A DNA stretch of 41,465 nucleotides from DAOSWM01 sp035380045 (GTDB taxonomy: Bacteria > Bacteroidota > Bacteroidia > Bacteroidales > Tenuifilaceae), in contig DAOSWM010000023.1 in NCBI GenBank assembly GCA_035380045.1, positions 1 to 41,465 on the forward strand, in the 5' to 3' direction. This document shows, in pieces, positions 15,951-24,823 of this stretch. A model generated the notes under the pieces. It ran no database searches. It was given only the letters and a program-made list of their open reading frames with translations, and was not told the origin of the DNA. Each line of letters opens with the position of its first letter. The first letter of the stretch is position 1. Made by a program: the position numbers and the translations under genes.

Positions 15951-16850
15951 ATGGAACATAAAATTTCCGACAACGAACTTCTTGAGGAGTTAAAACGAAG
16001 GTTTGAGCAAAATAAAAATGCGGTTAAAGAGCTCAAATCGTTGAACGACGAACTTAAAACTGTAAATAAGAAGTTGGAGGAATCCGAGGCAATGAAAAGC
16101 CATTTTATCTCAAACATCACGAATGAGATAATAAACCCATTCACTTCAATTCTTGGCTTGTCAAGGGCAATTCTTTCGGTCGATAAGGAGAACTGGAAGA
16201 AGGTGGTTTCAATGGTTGCGCTTATTCACTCCGAAGCATTCACCCTCGATTTTCAGTTTAGAAACATATTTGTAGCTGCTAAGATAGAAGCCGGAGAGGT
16301 TTTCCCCGAAATTCTTAACGTTGATGTTGAAAATCTTATTGAGGGAGTGATAGAGTCGTTTAAACTCGAAGCACGGAAGAAGAAACTTCATGTGAACCTG
16401 GAGTTCAATATTAAAAGCGATAATTCCCCCTACCTTTTTAAGACCGATCCCGAGAAGTTGAAATTAATCCTGGCGAACCTTTTAAGCAACGCCATAAATT
16501 TTAGTTTCGAAGGAGGAGTGATTGATATTGTTACAAGCTACGAAAAAGAATCACTGGTAATCCTGGTTCGAGATCATGGCATTGGAATTAGCAAGGAGAA
16601 CCAGAAGGTTATATTCGACAGGTTTAAAAGGCTCGACTCAGGTATAAACTCTCTTAACAGGGGGCACGGCTTGGGTCTCTCGGTTAATAAAGCAATTATT
16701 GAAATGCTAAACGGGCACATGGATATAAAGAGTGAACTCGGCAAGGGTGCTTGTTTCACCATCCACATACCTGAAACCGATATACCGGCTACCGATTTTG
16801 CATCGGATGCTAACGAAACATTTTTCGATTCAGAAGAAGAAACTTTTTAA
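15951..16850 (+). CDS. Histidine-kinase-like protein lacking the phospho-accepting His
   Basis: 299 residues, no membrane segment. An N-terminal coiled coil (about 1-50) leads to a HisKA-like H box that reads ISNITNEIINPF, where ISNISHELRTPL would be typical: Asn58 replaces the acceptor His. The ATPase domain looks complete: N box near LILANLLSNAINFS, G1 VRDHGIGI, F box IFDRFKRLD, G2 GHGLGLSV. An acidic tail follows. It lies between cheR and cheD. It may be a pseudokinase, an ATP-binding regulator, or a kinase acting on another protein's His. The codons are clear (AAT for Asn), so this is not a reading error of a single ambiguous base. Confidence 0.85.
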   Translation: MEHKISDNELLEELKRRFEQNKNAVKELKSLNDELKTVNKKLEESEAMKSHFISNITNEIINPFTSILGLSRAILSVDKENWKKVVSMVALIHSEAFTLDFQFRNIFVAAKIEAGEVFPEILNVDVENLIEGVIESFKLEARKKKLHVNLEFNIKSDNSPYLFKTDPEKLKLILANLLSNAINFSFEGGVIDIVTSYEKESLVILVRDHGIGISKENQKVIFDRFKRLDSGINSLNRGHGLGLSVNKAIIEMLNGHMDIKSELGKGACFTIHIPETDIPATDFASDANETFFDSEEETF

Positions 16851-16857
16851 ATAATGC

Positions 16858-17343
16858 ATGGTGGTAATGGATGAATTAAACACCCATTTCCTTTATCCAG
16901 CTGCGCTTTTTGCCAGTAAGTTACCGCACAGGGTCTCAACAATTTTAGGTTCCTGTGTTGCAGTATGTCTTTTTGACCCCGTTTTGAAGATAGGTGGTAT
17001 TAATCATTTCATGTTGCCATTCTGGAACGGACAAGGGCTAGCAAGCCCTAAATATGGGAATATTGCCATTGAACGTTTGCTAGAAAAGATGCTAACATTG
17101 GGTTCACAAAAAAAGAACTTAACTGCAAAAGTTTTTGGTGGAGGGGAAGTTATTGAAACCAACATCAGCCAGTTTCATATTGGCGAACGGAACATTCAAA
17201 TTGCAATTGAAATGCTTGATGAGCTTAGAATCCCTGTTGTAGCAAAAAGTTTAGGCGGTAAACTTGGGCGTAAAATTGAGTACAATACGGGTACAGGAGA
17301 AGTGAAACAGAAGTATATTGAGCGCAGCATAACGTTGAAGTAG
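16858..17343 (+). CDS. cheD: Chemoreceptor glutamine deamidase CheD
   Basis: 161 residues. The family block RVSTILGSCVAVCLFDP contains the catalytic Cys (C33) and the nearby Thr (T28); GGINHFMLP contains the catalytic His (H50). Further typical segments are KVFGGGEVI and NIQIAIEMLDE. It deamidates receptor Gln residues to Glu, and in some bacteria it binds CheC. No CheC is present here. The start chosen is ATG 16858; ATG 16867 is a possible alternative. It starts 7 bases after the kinase-like gene stop. Confidence 0.95.
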   Translation: MVVMDELNTHFLYPAALFASKLPHRVSTILGSCVAVCLFDPVLKIGGINHFMLPFWNGQGLASPKYGNIAIERLLEKMLTLGSQKKNLTAKVFGGGEVIETNISQFHIGERNIQIAIEMLDELRIPVVAKSLGGKLGRKIEYNTGTGEVKQKYIERSITLK

Positions 17344-17418
17344 CGTAAATTCTATATGGATCTGTTTATTAGAATTAGAATTAAATTTAAATTATATTAA
17401 CCATAGAAAGCAACATTA

Positions 17419-18492
17419 ATGGGAAATAAAATTAGGGTACTTATAGTTGATGATTCTGCGGTGGTAAGGCAAACTCTAGCTCAAATAATCGATTCAGACC
17501 CACTTTTGGAGGTTATGGCAACCGCTACCGATCCTTATTTTGCAGCAAAAAAAATTGCCGAAGAGGTGCCTGATGTCATTACTCTCGATGTGGAAATGCC
17601 ACGCATGGATGGTCTTACCTTCCTTAAAAAGATAATGACACAGCATCCCATTCCAGTGGTTATTATATCGAGTTTAACGGAAAGAGGAACCGAAACAGGG
17701 ATGAAGGCTCTTGAACTCGGAGCCGTTGATATTATTACAAAACCCCAAATGAACACCAAGGTATTCATTGAGGAATCTAAAATTCGAATATGTGATGCCG
17801 TAAAAGCAGCCGCTCAAGCCCGAATTAAACGGAAAAGTATTTCTTACGAAATTCCCACGGTTACCCCAAAACTTTCTGCCGATGCCGTATTACCTGCTTC
17901 GACACCTGGAATGAGCATGATAAAAACAACCGAACATGTAATTGCGGTTGGCGCATCAACTGGAGGAACCGAGGCGCTTACAACCTTTTTGCAAGCCATG
18001 CCCCTTGATAGTCCTGGTATTGTAATCGTTCAACATATGCCAGAGAAGTTTACAACCTCATTTGCCAACAGGCTTAATGAGATATGTAAAATTACCGTTA
18101 AAGAAGCAGAAAACGGTGATAGTGTTATTAGAGGAAGAGCCTTAATTGCCCCCGGGAATTACCATATGCTACTTAAACGAAGCGGAGCTCGTTACTATGT
18201 TGAGGTTAAGGAGGGGCCGTTGGTTAATCGTCATCGCCCCTCGGTTGATGTTCTCTTCCGAAGTACCGCCAGGTTTGCTGGGGTTAACGCTGTGGGAGTT
18301 ATTATGACAGGTATGGGCGATGATGGTGCGAAGGGGCTTCTTGAAATGAAACAAGCTGGCGCAAAAACTGTTGCTCAAGACGAAAAAACTTGTGTAGTTT
18401 TTGGAATGCCCAAGGAAGCCATTAAGTTGGGTGCTGTGGATAAGATTTTACCCTTGGATTCTATCGCTTCGTTTGTAGTGAGACCGATTTAA
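17419..18492 (+). CDS. cheB: Chemotaxis response regulator methylesterase CheB
   Basis: 357 residues. A receiver (1-125, phospho-acceptor D57 in VITLDVEMPRMDG) and a linker lead to the methylesterase domain with the catalytic triad S180 (VGASTGGTEAL), H206 (QHMPEKF) and D302 (TGMGDDGAKG). The protein is full length and apparently active. It removes receptor methyl groups and deamidates Gln, opposing CheR. It is followed after only 10 bases by the DUF4407 gene, which suggests one transcript. Confidence 0.97.
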   Translation: MGNKIRVLIVDDSAVVRQTLAQIIDSDPLLEVMATATDPYFAAKKIAEEVPDVITLDVEMPRMDGLTFLKKIMTQHPIPVVIISSLTERGTETGMKALELGAVDIITKPQMNTKVFIEESKIRICDAVKAAAQARIKRKSISYEIPTVTPKLSADAVLPASTPGMSMIKTTEHVIAVGASTGGTEALTTFLQAMPLDSPGIVIVQHMPEKFTTSFANRLNEICKITVKEAENGDSVIRGRALIAPGNYHMLLKRSGARYYVEVKEGPLVNRHRPSVDVLFRSTARFAGVNAVGVIMTGMGDDGAKGLLEMKQAGAKTVAQDEKTCVVFGMPKEAIKLGAVDKILPLDSIASFVVRPI

Positions 18493-18502
18493 AAGGATTG
18501 TA

Positions 18503-19921
18503 ATGAATAATATAGAAAATATTTCTGAAACAAAAACAAACCAAACCACTAAGTTATCACTGCTATACCGTTTGTTCGGTTGGTGCTCAGGGGCTCGATT
18601 GTACATCCTTAAACAGTGTCCCTCCGAGTATAATAAGTACTATGGAATTGGGGTTGTGGTTTTTTTAACCGGAGTAATGGCTTCCTTATCAGGAGGATAT
18701 GCCATTTTTACTGTGTTTAGTAACCTGAAAGTTGCTATCCCATTTGGGCTGTTGTGGGGATTCCTTATTTTTTCAATCGACTGGTATCTTGTTGCTAGCT
18801 TACGAAAGCAGCAAAGAGGTTTCAAAGAGTTTGGGTTTGCTCTCCCCCGATTTGTTTTAGCAATCCTCATTGCGTTCGTAATCTCCAAGCCCCTAGAAAT
18901 GAAACTATTTGAAAAGGAGATTGAGCAGCAGATACTTTTTAACCATCAGCAAAAAAATTTAGAGTACCAGCAGCTAATTTCTCAAGAATACAGCGATTTA
19001 ACCAAACTTGAAGAAAGAAATGAGGATTTGAGAAGAGAAATTCTTCAAAAGGAACAATACAGGAACCGACTATTCGATATGATAATTGCAGAGGCAGAGG
19101 GTTTGAGCCCTACAAAAACACCTGGTAAAGGTCCTGTTTATAAAGAAAAGCGAACTGAATTTGATAAGGTTGACAAGGAGTTGCAGGTTCTTCGAGCCCG
19201 AAACCTTGCACAAATAGAAGCTAACTCAGAGGAAATTGAAACCATAAGAATAAGAAGGGATAGGGCAGTTGATGGTGCCCGAGATGTTAACCGGGAATCC
19301 GATGGTTTTCTTGCACGCCTTGATGCTATGGGGACCCTTTCGCAAAACAGTACAAGCATTCGCTTATCGAGCCTTTTTATAGTTCTTCTCTTCATTGTGA
19401 TTGAGAGCGCTCCAATTATTGTGAAGCTGCTTTCCGCTCGTGGCCCCTACGACGATATGCTCGAAGCCGAAGAATACCTTAAACAAGTTGAAATACGGAA
19501 GATTGTGGCTCAGGCTGAATTAACCGAAGATCACCGTATTGACTTGCACAGGTTACTTGAGAAGGAAAGGAATGAAAAACTTTATGAAGTTGAAAAAGAT
19601 CACATACTTTCAGAAGCAAAGGTGTTAAGCGAAATTAATAAGCTTAAAGTTCAAAAATGGAAACAGGAGGAGTACAGCAAACTTCAATCCAACTCTTCCT
19701 TAACCAATGAAAAACAAGCAAGCGAGGAATCCTCTCCAAGTATTTTCTCATACGAAGAGGACACTGATCCCGGGAAACATTTTATTCCAGAAGAGGATAT
19801 TTCTCTTAAGGATATACCTGAAATCCCTGAAGATTATGTTCCCTCAAAAGGGCATGGTACTGATGAATATCCAGAAAAAAAGAATGATGTAAGCGATCCA
19901 ATTACCAATGAAATGAGCTAG
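18503..19921 (+). CDS. DUF4407 membrane protein
   Basis: 472 residues. Three N-terminal membrane helices (about 49-70, 75-95, 112-130) include GVVVFLTGVMASLSGGYAIF and FGLLWGFLIFSIDWYLVASL, and SKPLEMKLFEKEI comes just after the third. These are features of the DUF4407 family. A long charged coiled coil (about 140-280) leads to a fourth helix (SSLFIVLLFIVIESAPIIVK, about 291-312), a second coiled coil and an acidic tail. The family function is unknown. Tight linkage to cheB (10 bases) and the downstream GAF/PAS sensor suggests a membrane input or output component of this chemosensory system. Confidence 0.85.
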   Translation: MNNIENISETKTNQTTKLSLLYRLFGWCSGARLYILKQCPSEYNKYYGIGVVVFLTGVMASLSGGYAIFTVFSNLKVAIPFGLLWGFLIFSIDWYLVASLRKQQRGFKEFGFALPRFVLAILIAFVISKPLEMKLFEKEIEQQILFNHQQKNLEYQQLISQEYSDLTKLEERNEDLRREILQKEQYRNRLFDMIIAEAEGLSPTKTPGKGPVYKEKRTEFDKVDKELQVLRARNLAQIEANSEEIETIRIRRDRAVDGARDVNRESDGFLARLDAMGTLSQNSTSIRLSSLFIVLLFIVIESAPIIVKLLSARGPYDDMLEAEEYLKQVEIRKIVAQAELTEDHRIDLHRLLEKERNEKLYEVEKDHILSEAKVLSEINKLKVQKWKQEEYSKLQSNSSLTNEKQASEESSPSIFSYEEDTDPGKHFIPEEDISLKDIPEIPEDYVPSKGHGTDEYPEKKNDVSDPITNEMS

Positions 19922-19989
19922 AAAAAACATTTTTTGCTTAAACTTTTCTGTAGGTTTAGAAATATTACCTATTTTTAGTCAAAATTCTT

Positions 19990-22278
19990 TTGACAATGCA
20001 ACGTAACTTCTCAAAATGGTTCGTAGCTCGGTTTACCTTTCTGGGCTTTTTAGTAGGATTGGTTCTTCTTGTAGTCGCTATTTTTATTCAATCCTTTTCG
20101 TTTGGCTTAGCCTTCTCATTCTCAGGGATAATTGAGATTCACAAAAAGTTACCTCTTTTCTTTATTCTTGACACAGTTCCCATTCTAATAACCCTGCTAT
20201 CGTACTATATATCTCGCTACATTTCGTCATTACAGATTGAATCAAAAGTAGTTTCTGAGCATGAGCAATCCCACCAAAGGAAGCTCTACCGGTTTGTTGA
20301 GAAACTGCGTAATGGTGAAATTGAAGTAGAGTACGAACCTGAAGAAACCGATGTTCTTGGGAAAGCCATAGTAAACCTTAGGGATACAATTCGAACTAGC
20401 AAGCAGGAGGAGGAGCAGCGTAGGAGAGAGGACGAACAACGAAATTGGTCGGCCGAAGGGCTGGCTATGTTTGGTGAGATACTTCGCGCCGAGAAGGGAA
20501 ACCTAGAGGAACTCTCATACAATATAATTAGTAGCCTGGTAAAGTATGTTGAGGCGAATCAAGGAGGTTTTTATCTTCTCGATGATTCTGACAAGGGAGA
20601 AAAATTCTTTCAGCTTACTGCATGCTATGCCTACGAACGTAGAAAGTATGCCGATAAAAAAATTGGTTGGGGTGAAGGATTAGTAGGTGCCTGTGCTCTT
20701 GAAAAACAAACAATCATACTTAACAAAATTCCCGATTCTTACCTTTCTATTACATCTGGATTGGGTAGTTCAAACCCAAAAAATTTGATTCTCGTTCCCT
20801 TAAAGTTGAACGATGAGATTCATGGTGTTATTGAAATAGCATCGTTTAAAAAATTCGAAAATTTTGAGGTTGAGTTTGTTGAGAAGGTTGCCGAAAGTAT
20901 TGCATCAACTATTTCGAGCGTGAAGATTAACATCCGTACTGCGAAACTGCTTAGGGAGTCGCAGGAACAAGCAGAAGCACTATCTTCACAGGAAGAGCAG
21001 ATGCGTCAGAATATGGAGGAACTTCAGGCAACCCAGGAAGAAGCCGCTAGGCAAGCAGAGAAGTTCGTAAGTTTTACCAATTCGGTAAACCACACACTTA
21101 TCAGGGCCGAGTACGACGTTCACGGGACATTACTCTACGCCAACACAAAGTTTCTTCAGAAGTTAGAGTACACATCAAATTCAGAAGTTGAGGGCAAGCA
21201 TATATCAATGTTTATAAATAAGAAGGATAGAGAGTGGTTCGATGAAATATGGGAAAGTTTAGCGGAGGGTGGCCACCATTTTGAGGGCGATATGAAGCAT
21301 GTTACCCGGAGTGGTAAGGATTTGTGGACCATTGCTACCTACACTTGCGTTCGAAATTCTTACGGTGGGGTTGAGAAAATACTGTTCCTTGCCATCGACA
21401 CAACCGAGCAGAAGAACCAAAGCCTCGATTTTGAAGGCCAAATTGAAGCGCTTAACCGATCTAGCATAAAAGGTGAATTCTCCCCAACCGGCGATATTAT
21501 TGATGTTAACGATAAATTCCAGCAATACTTCGGGTACAATCTTACTGAGGCTAAAACCCGAAGCGTTTTCGACTTGACCAACGAGAATGAACGAAAATTT
21601 ATTGAAGGAATTTGGGACGATGTTACACATGGAATCCCTTTTGAAGGACAACTTAAACTTCTTACTAAGAATGCAGAAGAAAAATGGTATAGGGGAACCT
21701 TTACAGCTGTGAACGATATGTACGGTGAGGTAGCTAAAATTGTTTTCATTGCGCACGATATTACCCGTGAGAAGCTGATGGAGATGGAAACGAAGGAGCA
21801 AACCGAACAGCTCAAACTTCAGGAGGAAATGCTTCGGTTGAATGAAGTGGAACTTAACCGTAAACTTCGCGAAGCCAAGGAGGATATTAAGAACCAGTTT
21901 AAGGAGGTTGAAAAAGTTAAAATTCGTAATGAGAAAACGCTTGAAGGTTTTCTTGATGCCATTATAACCACTGATCAGGATGGAATAGTTCAGTTTTTCA
22001 ACCCCGCTGCAGAGGAGCTATTCGGTGTTGTTAAGGCTGATATACTCGGACAAAGCATTCGGATTCTTTTCCCACCCGATGCTACCGATAAGGACGAGTT
22101 CCTGGCTGCGTACCTTGACCCAGAAAAACCAGCCATAACTGGTGAACGCCGCGAAATTACTATCATAAAAAATGATGGTGAAGAAATCAACGTTCTAATG
22201 CTTCTTACCGAAGCAAAAGTAGGGAGAGAACTTACTCTTACAGCATTCATCCAAAATATTTCCGTGGATTTATTTTAA
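19990..22278 (+). CDS. Membrane-anchored GAF / multi-PAS sensor without output domain
   Basis: 762 residues. Two membrane helices (about 14-38 and 54-76) flank a short exposed loop. A HAMP-like/helical segment (KLYRFVEKLRNGEIEVEYEP) and a Glu/Arg-rich helix precede a GAF domain (about 170-315; GFYLLDD, GEGLVGACALEKQTIILNKI, NLILVPLKLNDEIHGVIEIA). A Gln/Glu-rich connector (about 320-360) leads to PAS domains at about 365-480, 485-600 and 645-760; the last reads AIITTDQDGIVQFFNPAAEE. There is no kinase, receptor or cyclase domain, so the signal must pass through contact with other proteins. It is the last gene of the chemosensory cluster. Confidence 0.85.
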   Translation: MTMQRNFSKWFVARFTFLGFLVGLVLLVVAIFIQSFSFGLAFSFSGIIEIHKKLPLFFILDTVPILITLLSYYISRYISSLQIESKVVSEHEQSHQRKLYRFVEKLRNGEIEVEYEPEETDVLGKAIVNLRDTIRTSKQEEEQRRREDEQRNWSAEGLAMFGEILRAEKGNLEELSYNIISSLVKYVEANQGGFYLLDDSDKGEKFFQLTACYAYERRKYADKKIGWGEGLVGACALEKQTIILNKIPDSYLSITSGLGSSNPKNLILVPLKLNDEIHGVIEIASFKKFENFEVEFVEKVAESIASTISSVKINIRTAKLLRESQEQAEALSSQEEQMRQNMEELQATQEEAARQAEKFVSFTNSVNHTLIRAEYDVHGTLLYANTKFLQKLEYTSNSEVEGKHISMFINKKDREWFDEIWESLAEGGHHFEGDMKHVTRSGKDLWTIATYTCVRNSYGGVEKILFLAIDTTEQKNQSLDFEGQIEALNRSSIKGEFSPTGDIIDVNDKFQQYFGYNLTEAKTRSVFDLTNENERKFIEGIWDDVTHGIPFEGQLKLLTKNAEEKWYRGTFTAVNDMYGEVAKIVFIAHDITREKLMEMETKEQTEQLKLQEEMLRLNEVELNRKLREAKEDIKNQFKEVEKVKIRNEKTLEGFLDAIITTDQDGIVQFFNPAAEELFGVVKADILGQSIRILFPPDATDKDEFLAAYLDPEKPAITGERREITIIKNDGEEINVLMLLTEAKVGRELTLTAFIQNISVDLF

Positions 22279-22372
22279 CGCACAATCAATTAGGTGTTTA
22301 CGTGAGTTGTCCCGACTATTCCTTGACAGGAGGAATGTAATTTTACCCTTTTTTTTGTAGAAATATGTTTGC

Positions 22373-22380
22373 TATATTTG
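22373..22380 (+). promoter_or_regulatory. Candidate -7 box for dnaX
   Basis: TATATTTG matches TAnnTTTG, 26 bases before the dnaX ATG. A TTTG occurs at 22354-22357 but only 15 bases away, shorter than the usual 20, so the upstream element is uncertain. Confidence 0.4.
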
Positions 22381-22406
22381 TTTCCTAAAACAAGAGGATA
22401 TTAATA

Positions 22407-23510
22407 ATGGAGAATTTCGTTGTTTCAGCACGCAAATACAGGCCGTCAAATTTTAAGAGTGTTGTTGGTCAGGAGTCGTTAACTACAACCCTTCAGAATG
22501 CAATTCAACGAAATCAGCTGGCACAGGCTTACTTATTTTGTGGACCACGTGGTGTTGGAAAAACTACATGCGCTCGTATCTTCGCAAAAACAATTAACTG
22601 CCTGAATCCAACCTCCGAATTCGAAGCGTGTAACGAGTGTGAAAGTTGCAAAGCCTTCTTAAGTCAGCGCTCATTTAATATCCACGAACTCGATGCTGCA
22701 TCGAATAATACTGTTGATGGAATAAGAAAACTGATTGATCAGGTTCGAATCCCTCCTCAAATAGGAAAGTATAGCGTATACATTATCGATGAGGTTCACA
22801 TGCTCTCTCAGCAGGCTTTCAACGCATTTCTTAAAACCTTGGAAGAGCCACCTGCCCATGCAATTTTTATTTTAGCAACCACCGAAAAGCACAAAATACT
22901 ACCAACCATCCTATCGCGTTGCCAAATTTTCGATTTTAACCGGATAAAAGTTGAGGATGGAGTAAAATACCTGCAGTATATTGCAGAAAAAGAATCGGTT
23001 ACCTATGAGTTGGAGGCTTTGAATATAATTGCTCAGAAAGCCGATGGAGCTATGCGAGATGCCCTCTCCATTTTCGATCAGGTTGTTAGCTTCAGCGGAA
23101 ATAACATTACGTACCAAAAAGTAATAGAAAACCTGAACGTTCTCGATTACCAGTACTACTTTAAACTTACCGAGTATTTTCTTGAGGGCAGTTACCCTGA
23201 AGTGCTTGTGGTATTCGATGAGCTTCTTTCAAAGGGGTTCGATACGCAACAGTTCATTTCGGGTCTTAGCGATCATTTCAGAAACCTATTGGTTTGTAAG
23301 GATAAGCAAACGGTTCAACTCCTCGAAGTTGGTGCAGCCATTGCACAAAAGTACGAGCAAATGGCAGAAACCTGTGAATCTGGATTTTTGGTTTCTGCAC
23401 TAGATGTAATTAACCAAACCGACTACACATTCCGGCAGAGCAATAACCAGCGGCTTCACGTTGAACTGATGTTGATTAGGCTTTGCGGGCTTAATCAAAA
23501 AAAAAAATAG
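22407..23510 (+). CDS. dnaX: DNA polymerase III gamma/tau subunit, gamma-like product ending at the A-run
   Basis: 367 residues covering the AAA+ domains I-III of the clamp loader. Walker A is GPRGVGKTTCARIFA, the zinc-binding cysteines are in CLNP..(C)NECESCKAF, Walker B is VYIIDEVHM, sensor 1 is FILATTEKHKILPTILSRC and DGAMRDALSIFDQ is the typical sensor-2 block. The reading frame ends LCGLNQKKK-stop: eleven A's (23497-23507) run directly into TAG. Most Bacteroidales DnaX proteins continue for about 200 more residues, and that tail is found intact in the +1 frame (23509-24174). The short product is thus a gamma-like form, or the result of a homopolymer error in the assembly. Confidence 0.93.
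   Translation: MENFVVSARKYRPSNFKSVVGQESLTTTLQNAIQRNQLAQAYLFCGPRGVGKTTCARIFAKTINCLNPTSEFEACNECESCKAFLSQRSFNIHELDAASNNTVDGIRKLIDQVRIPPQIGKYSVYIIDEVHMLSQQAFNAFLKTLEEPPAHAIFILATTEKHKILPTILSRCQIFDFNRIKVEDGVKYLQYIAEKESVTYELEALNIIAQKADGAMRDALSIFDQVVSFSGNNITYQKVIENLNVLDYQYYFKLTEYFLEGSYPEVLVVFDELLSKGFDTQQFISGLSDHFRNLLVCKDKQTVQLLEVGAAIAQKYEQMAETCESGFLVSALDVINQTDYTFRQSNNQRLHVELMLIRLCGLNQKKK
23497..23507 (+). other. A11 slippery run in dnaX (transcriptional slippage / frameshift site)
   Basis: Eleven consecutive A's follow the last unique codon (CAA, Gln) and precede TAG in frame. Loss of one A, or gain of two, in the transcript joins the upstream frame to the downstream open frame. The third frame stops after five codons, so only this shift gives a long product. 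Homopolymer slippage in dnaX is established in Thermus thermophilus. Confidence 0.6.
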
Positions 23511-24174
23511 TGCAAGCCCAATAGATTTTGAAACCGATTTTGAGCTAACAATTCTTAATAAGAGAGAAAGTAAGGAGCCTGTAATTCAAAAGAGTACAGT
23601 ATCGCCTGAGCCAATTCCAAGTCCTGTTACAAAAAAGCCTGTAGCTTCGAAAGTGGCACCCAAGTCAATTTCGATAAAAAACATTCTTTCGGGGAATGCT
23701 GAATCCCCGAAAGAAGATGATACCCAACCTGAACAGGATAAAAATGATGAAAATATTTCTTCATACGACGATACAATTACCGAAGGTGGTGTAGTGGAAG
23801 AGGTTACGAATTCCTTTTCGCAGGAAGAACTAGTGAAAGTTTGGCATAACTTTATTGATAGCAATTTGGCAGATAAACCCCGATATGCAACTCTTTTAAA
23901 AAACTACACACCAACGCTTAACGACGACTTTGTTGTTCAGGTTCAATTTGAAACAGCTTTTCAGCAGGAACTTTTCAAGGAAATTAAGCATGACTTGAAC
24001 TTCTTCTTAAGAAAAAACCTTGATAATACTTTAATTAGCATAAACGATGAGGTGGTAGAACAGGATAGTCCAAAAAATAAACTATACACAGTTGACGATA
24101 AGTTTAAGTTTTTAAGCGAAAAGAATCCTGCTTTAGTAAAGTTAAAGCAGCAGCTAAATTTAGATTTCGATTAG
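23509..24174 (+). CDS. dnaX: DnaX C-terminal (tau) extension, in the +1 frame
   Basis: About 221 residues open directly from the A-run, with no start codon of its own near the beginning; the first ATG (23653) is internal. It has a Pro/Lys/Glu-rich linker (about the first 90 residues), then a compact helical/beta domain (EELVKVWHNFIDSNLADKPR, DDFVVQVQFETAFQQELFKE), ending in the segment FLSEKNPALVKLKQQLNLDF that is usual at the end of Bacteroidales DnaX. In the tau form this tail binds the polymerase alpha subunit and the helicase. Joined to the upstream frame it gives about 588 residues, a normal full-length size. Confidence 0.85.
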   Translation, partial: SASPIDFETDFELTILNKRESKEPVIQKSTVSPEPIPSPVTKKPVASKVAPKSISIKNILSGNAESPKEDDTQPEQDKNDENISSYDDTITEGGVVEEVTNSFSQEELVKVWHNFIDSNLADKPRYATLLKNYTPTLNDDFVVQVQFETAFQQELFKEIKHDLNFFLRKNLDNTLISINDEVVEQDSPKNKLYTVDDKFKFLSEKNPALVKLKQQLNLDFD

Positions 24175-24201
24175 TTCGTTTCTATTCAAACTATTTTTTG
24201 T

Positions 24202-24209
24202 TATGTTTG
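24202..24209 (+). promoter_or_regulatory. Candidate -7 box for ferritin
   Basis: TATGTTTG matches TAnnTTTG and lies 75 bases before the ferritin ATG. The -33 region is GTTT rather than TTTG. The implied leader is about 70 bases and A/T-rich, with no clear structure. Confidence 0.4.
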
Positions 24210-24284
24210 TTGTATATACCAAAAGTTGAAACAAATAACATTTACCTAAAAACAATTATTACTAACTTTTAAACATTATCAATT

Positions 24285-24800
24285 ATGCTAAACCCAAAAG
24301 TTTACAATGCTATCAACGAGCAAATTAATGCTGAAATTTGGTCGGCTTACATGTACCTTTCCATGTCGGCGTACTTTGCTGGCGAAGGTTTGAATGGTTT
24401 TGCCAACTGGATGAGAGTTCAGTGGCAGGAGGAACTTTCCCATGCCATGAAATTTTTCGATTACATAGTGGAGCGTGGCGAAAAGCCTGTCCTAAAGAAA
24501 ATTGATGATGTACCCGAGAAGTGGAACAGCCCACTGCATGCAATGGAGGAAACCTTAAAGCACGAGCAGCATGTAACTGCCCTAATAAACAATATTATGG
24601 ACGTTGCCATTGAGGAGAAGGACCATGCTACAAAGAGCATGCTTCACTGGTTCATCGACGAGCAGGTTGAAGAGGAGGCAAATGCAGGCGAACTTGTTGA
24701 TAGCTTAAAGCTTATCGGCGACAAAGGTCACGGCATTTATATGCTTGACAAGGAGCTAAAAACTCGTACTTTCGTTGATGAAACTGCTGCTCAGGAGTAG
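24285..24800 (+). CDS. ftnA: Ferritin
   Basis: 171 residues, bacterial non-haem ferritin. Ferroxidase-centre residues are visible in the four-helix bundle: NEQINAEIWSAYMYLSMSAY (Glu and Tyr of helix A), WMRVQWQEELSHAMKFFDYI (Glu-Glu-x-x-His of helix B), HEQHVTALINNIM (helix C) and IDEQVEEEANAGELVDSLKL (Glu and Gln of helix D). It stores iron as ferric oxyhydroxide in a 24-subunit shell in the cytoplasm. It is monocistronic, followed by a terminator and convergent with the minus-strand LytTR operon that includes a TonB receptor. Confidence 0.95.
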   Translation: MLNPKVYNAINEQINAEIWSAYMYLSMSAYFAGEGLNGFANWMRVQWQEELSHAMKFFDYIVERGEKPVLKKIDDVPEKWNSPLHAMEETLKHEQHVTALINNIMDVAIEEKDHATKSMLHWFIDEQVEEEANAGELVDSLKLIGDKGHGIYMLDKELKTRTFVDETAAQE

Positions 24801-24823
24801 AAAACTTTCGAACAAATTGTATA

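Noticed and set aside
21259..21801. 180-codon open frame antisense to the GAF/PAS sensor gene
   Set aside because: It has no recognisable domain and lies wholly within a well-supported gene; it is a shadow of its codon bias.
22302..22310. ACGTGAGTT before dnaX, matching part of the 995-1214 repeat arm
   Set aside because: Only nine bases match and no second arm or further similarity is present, so chance is likely.
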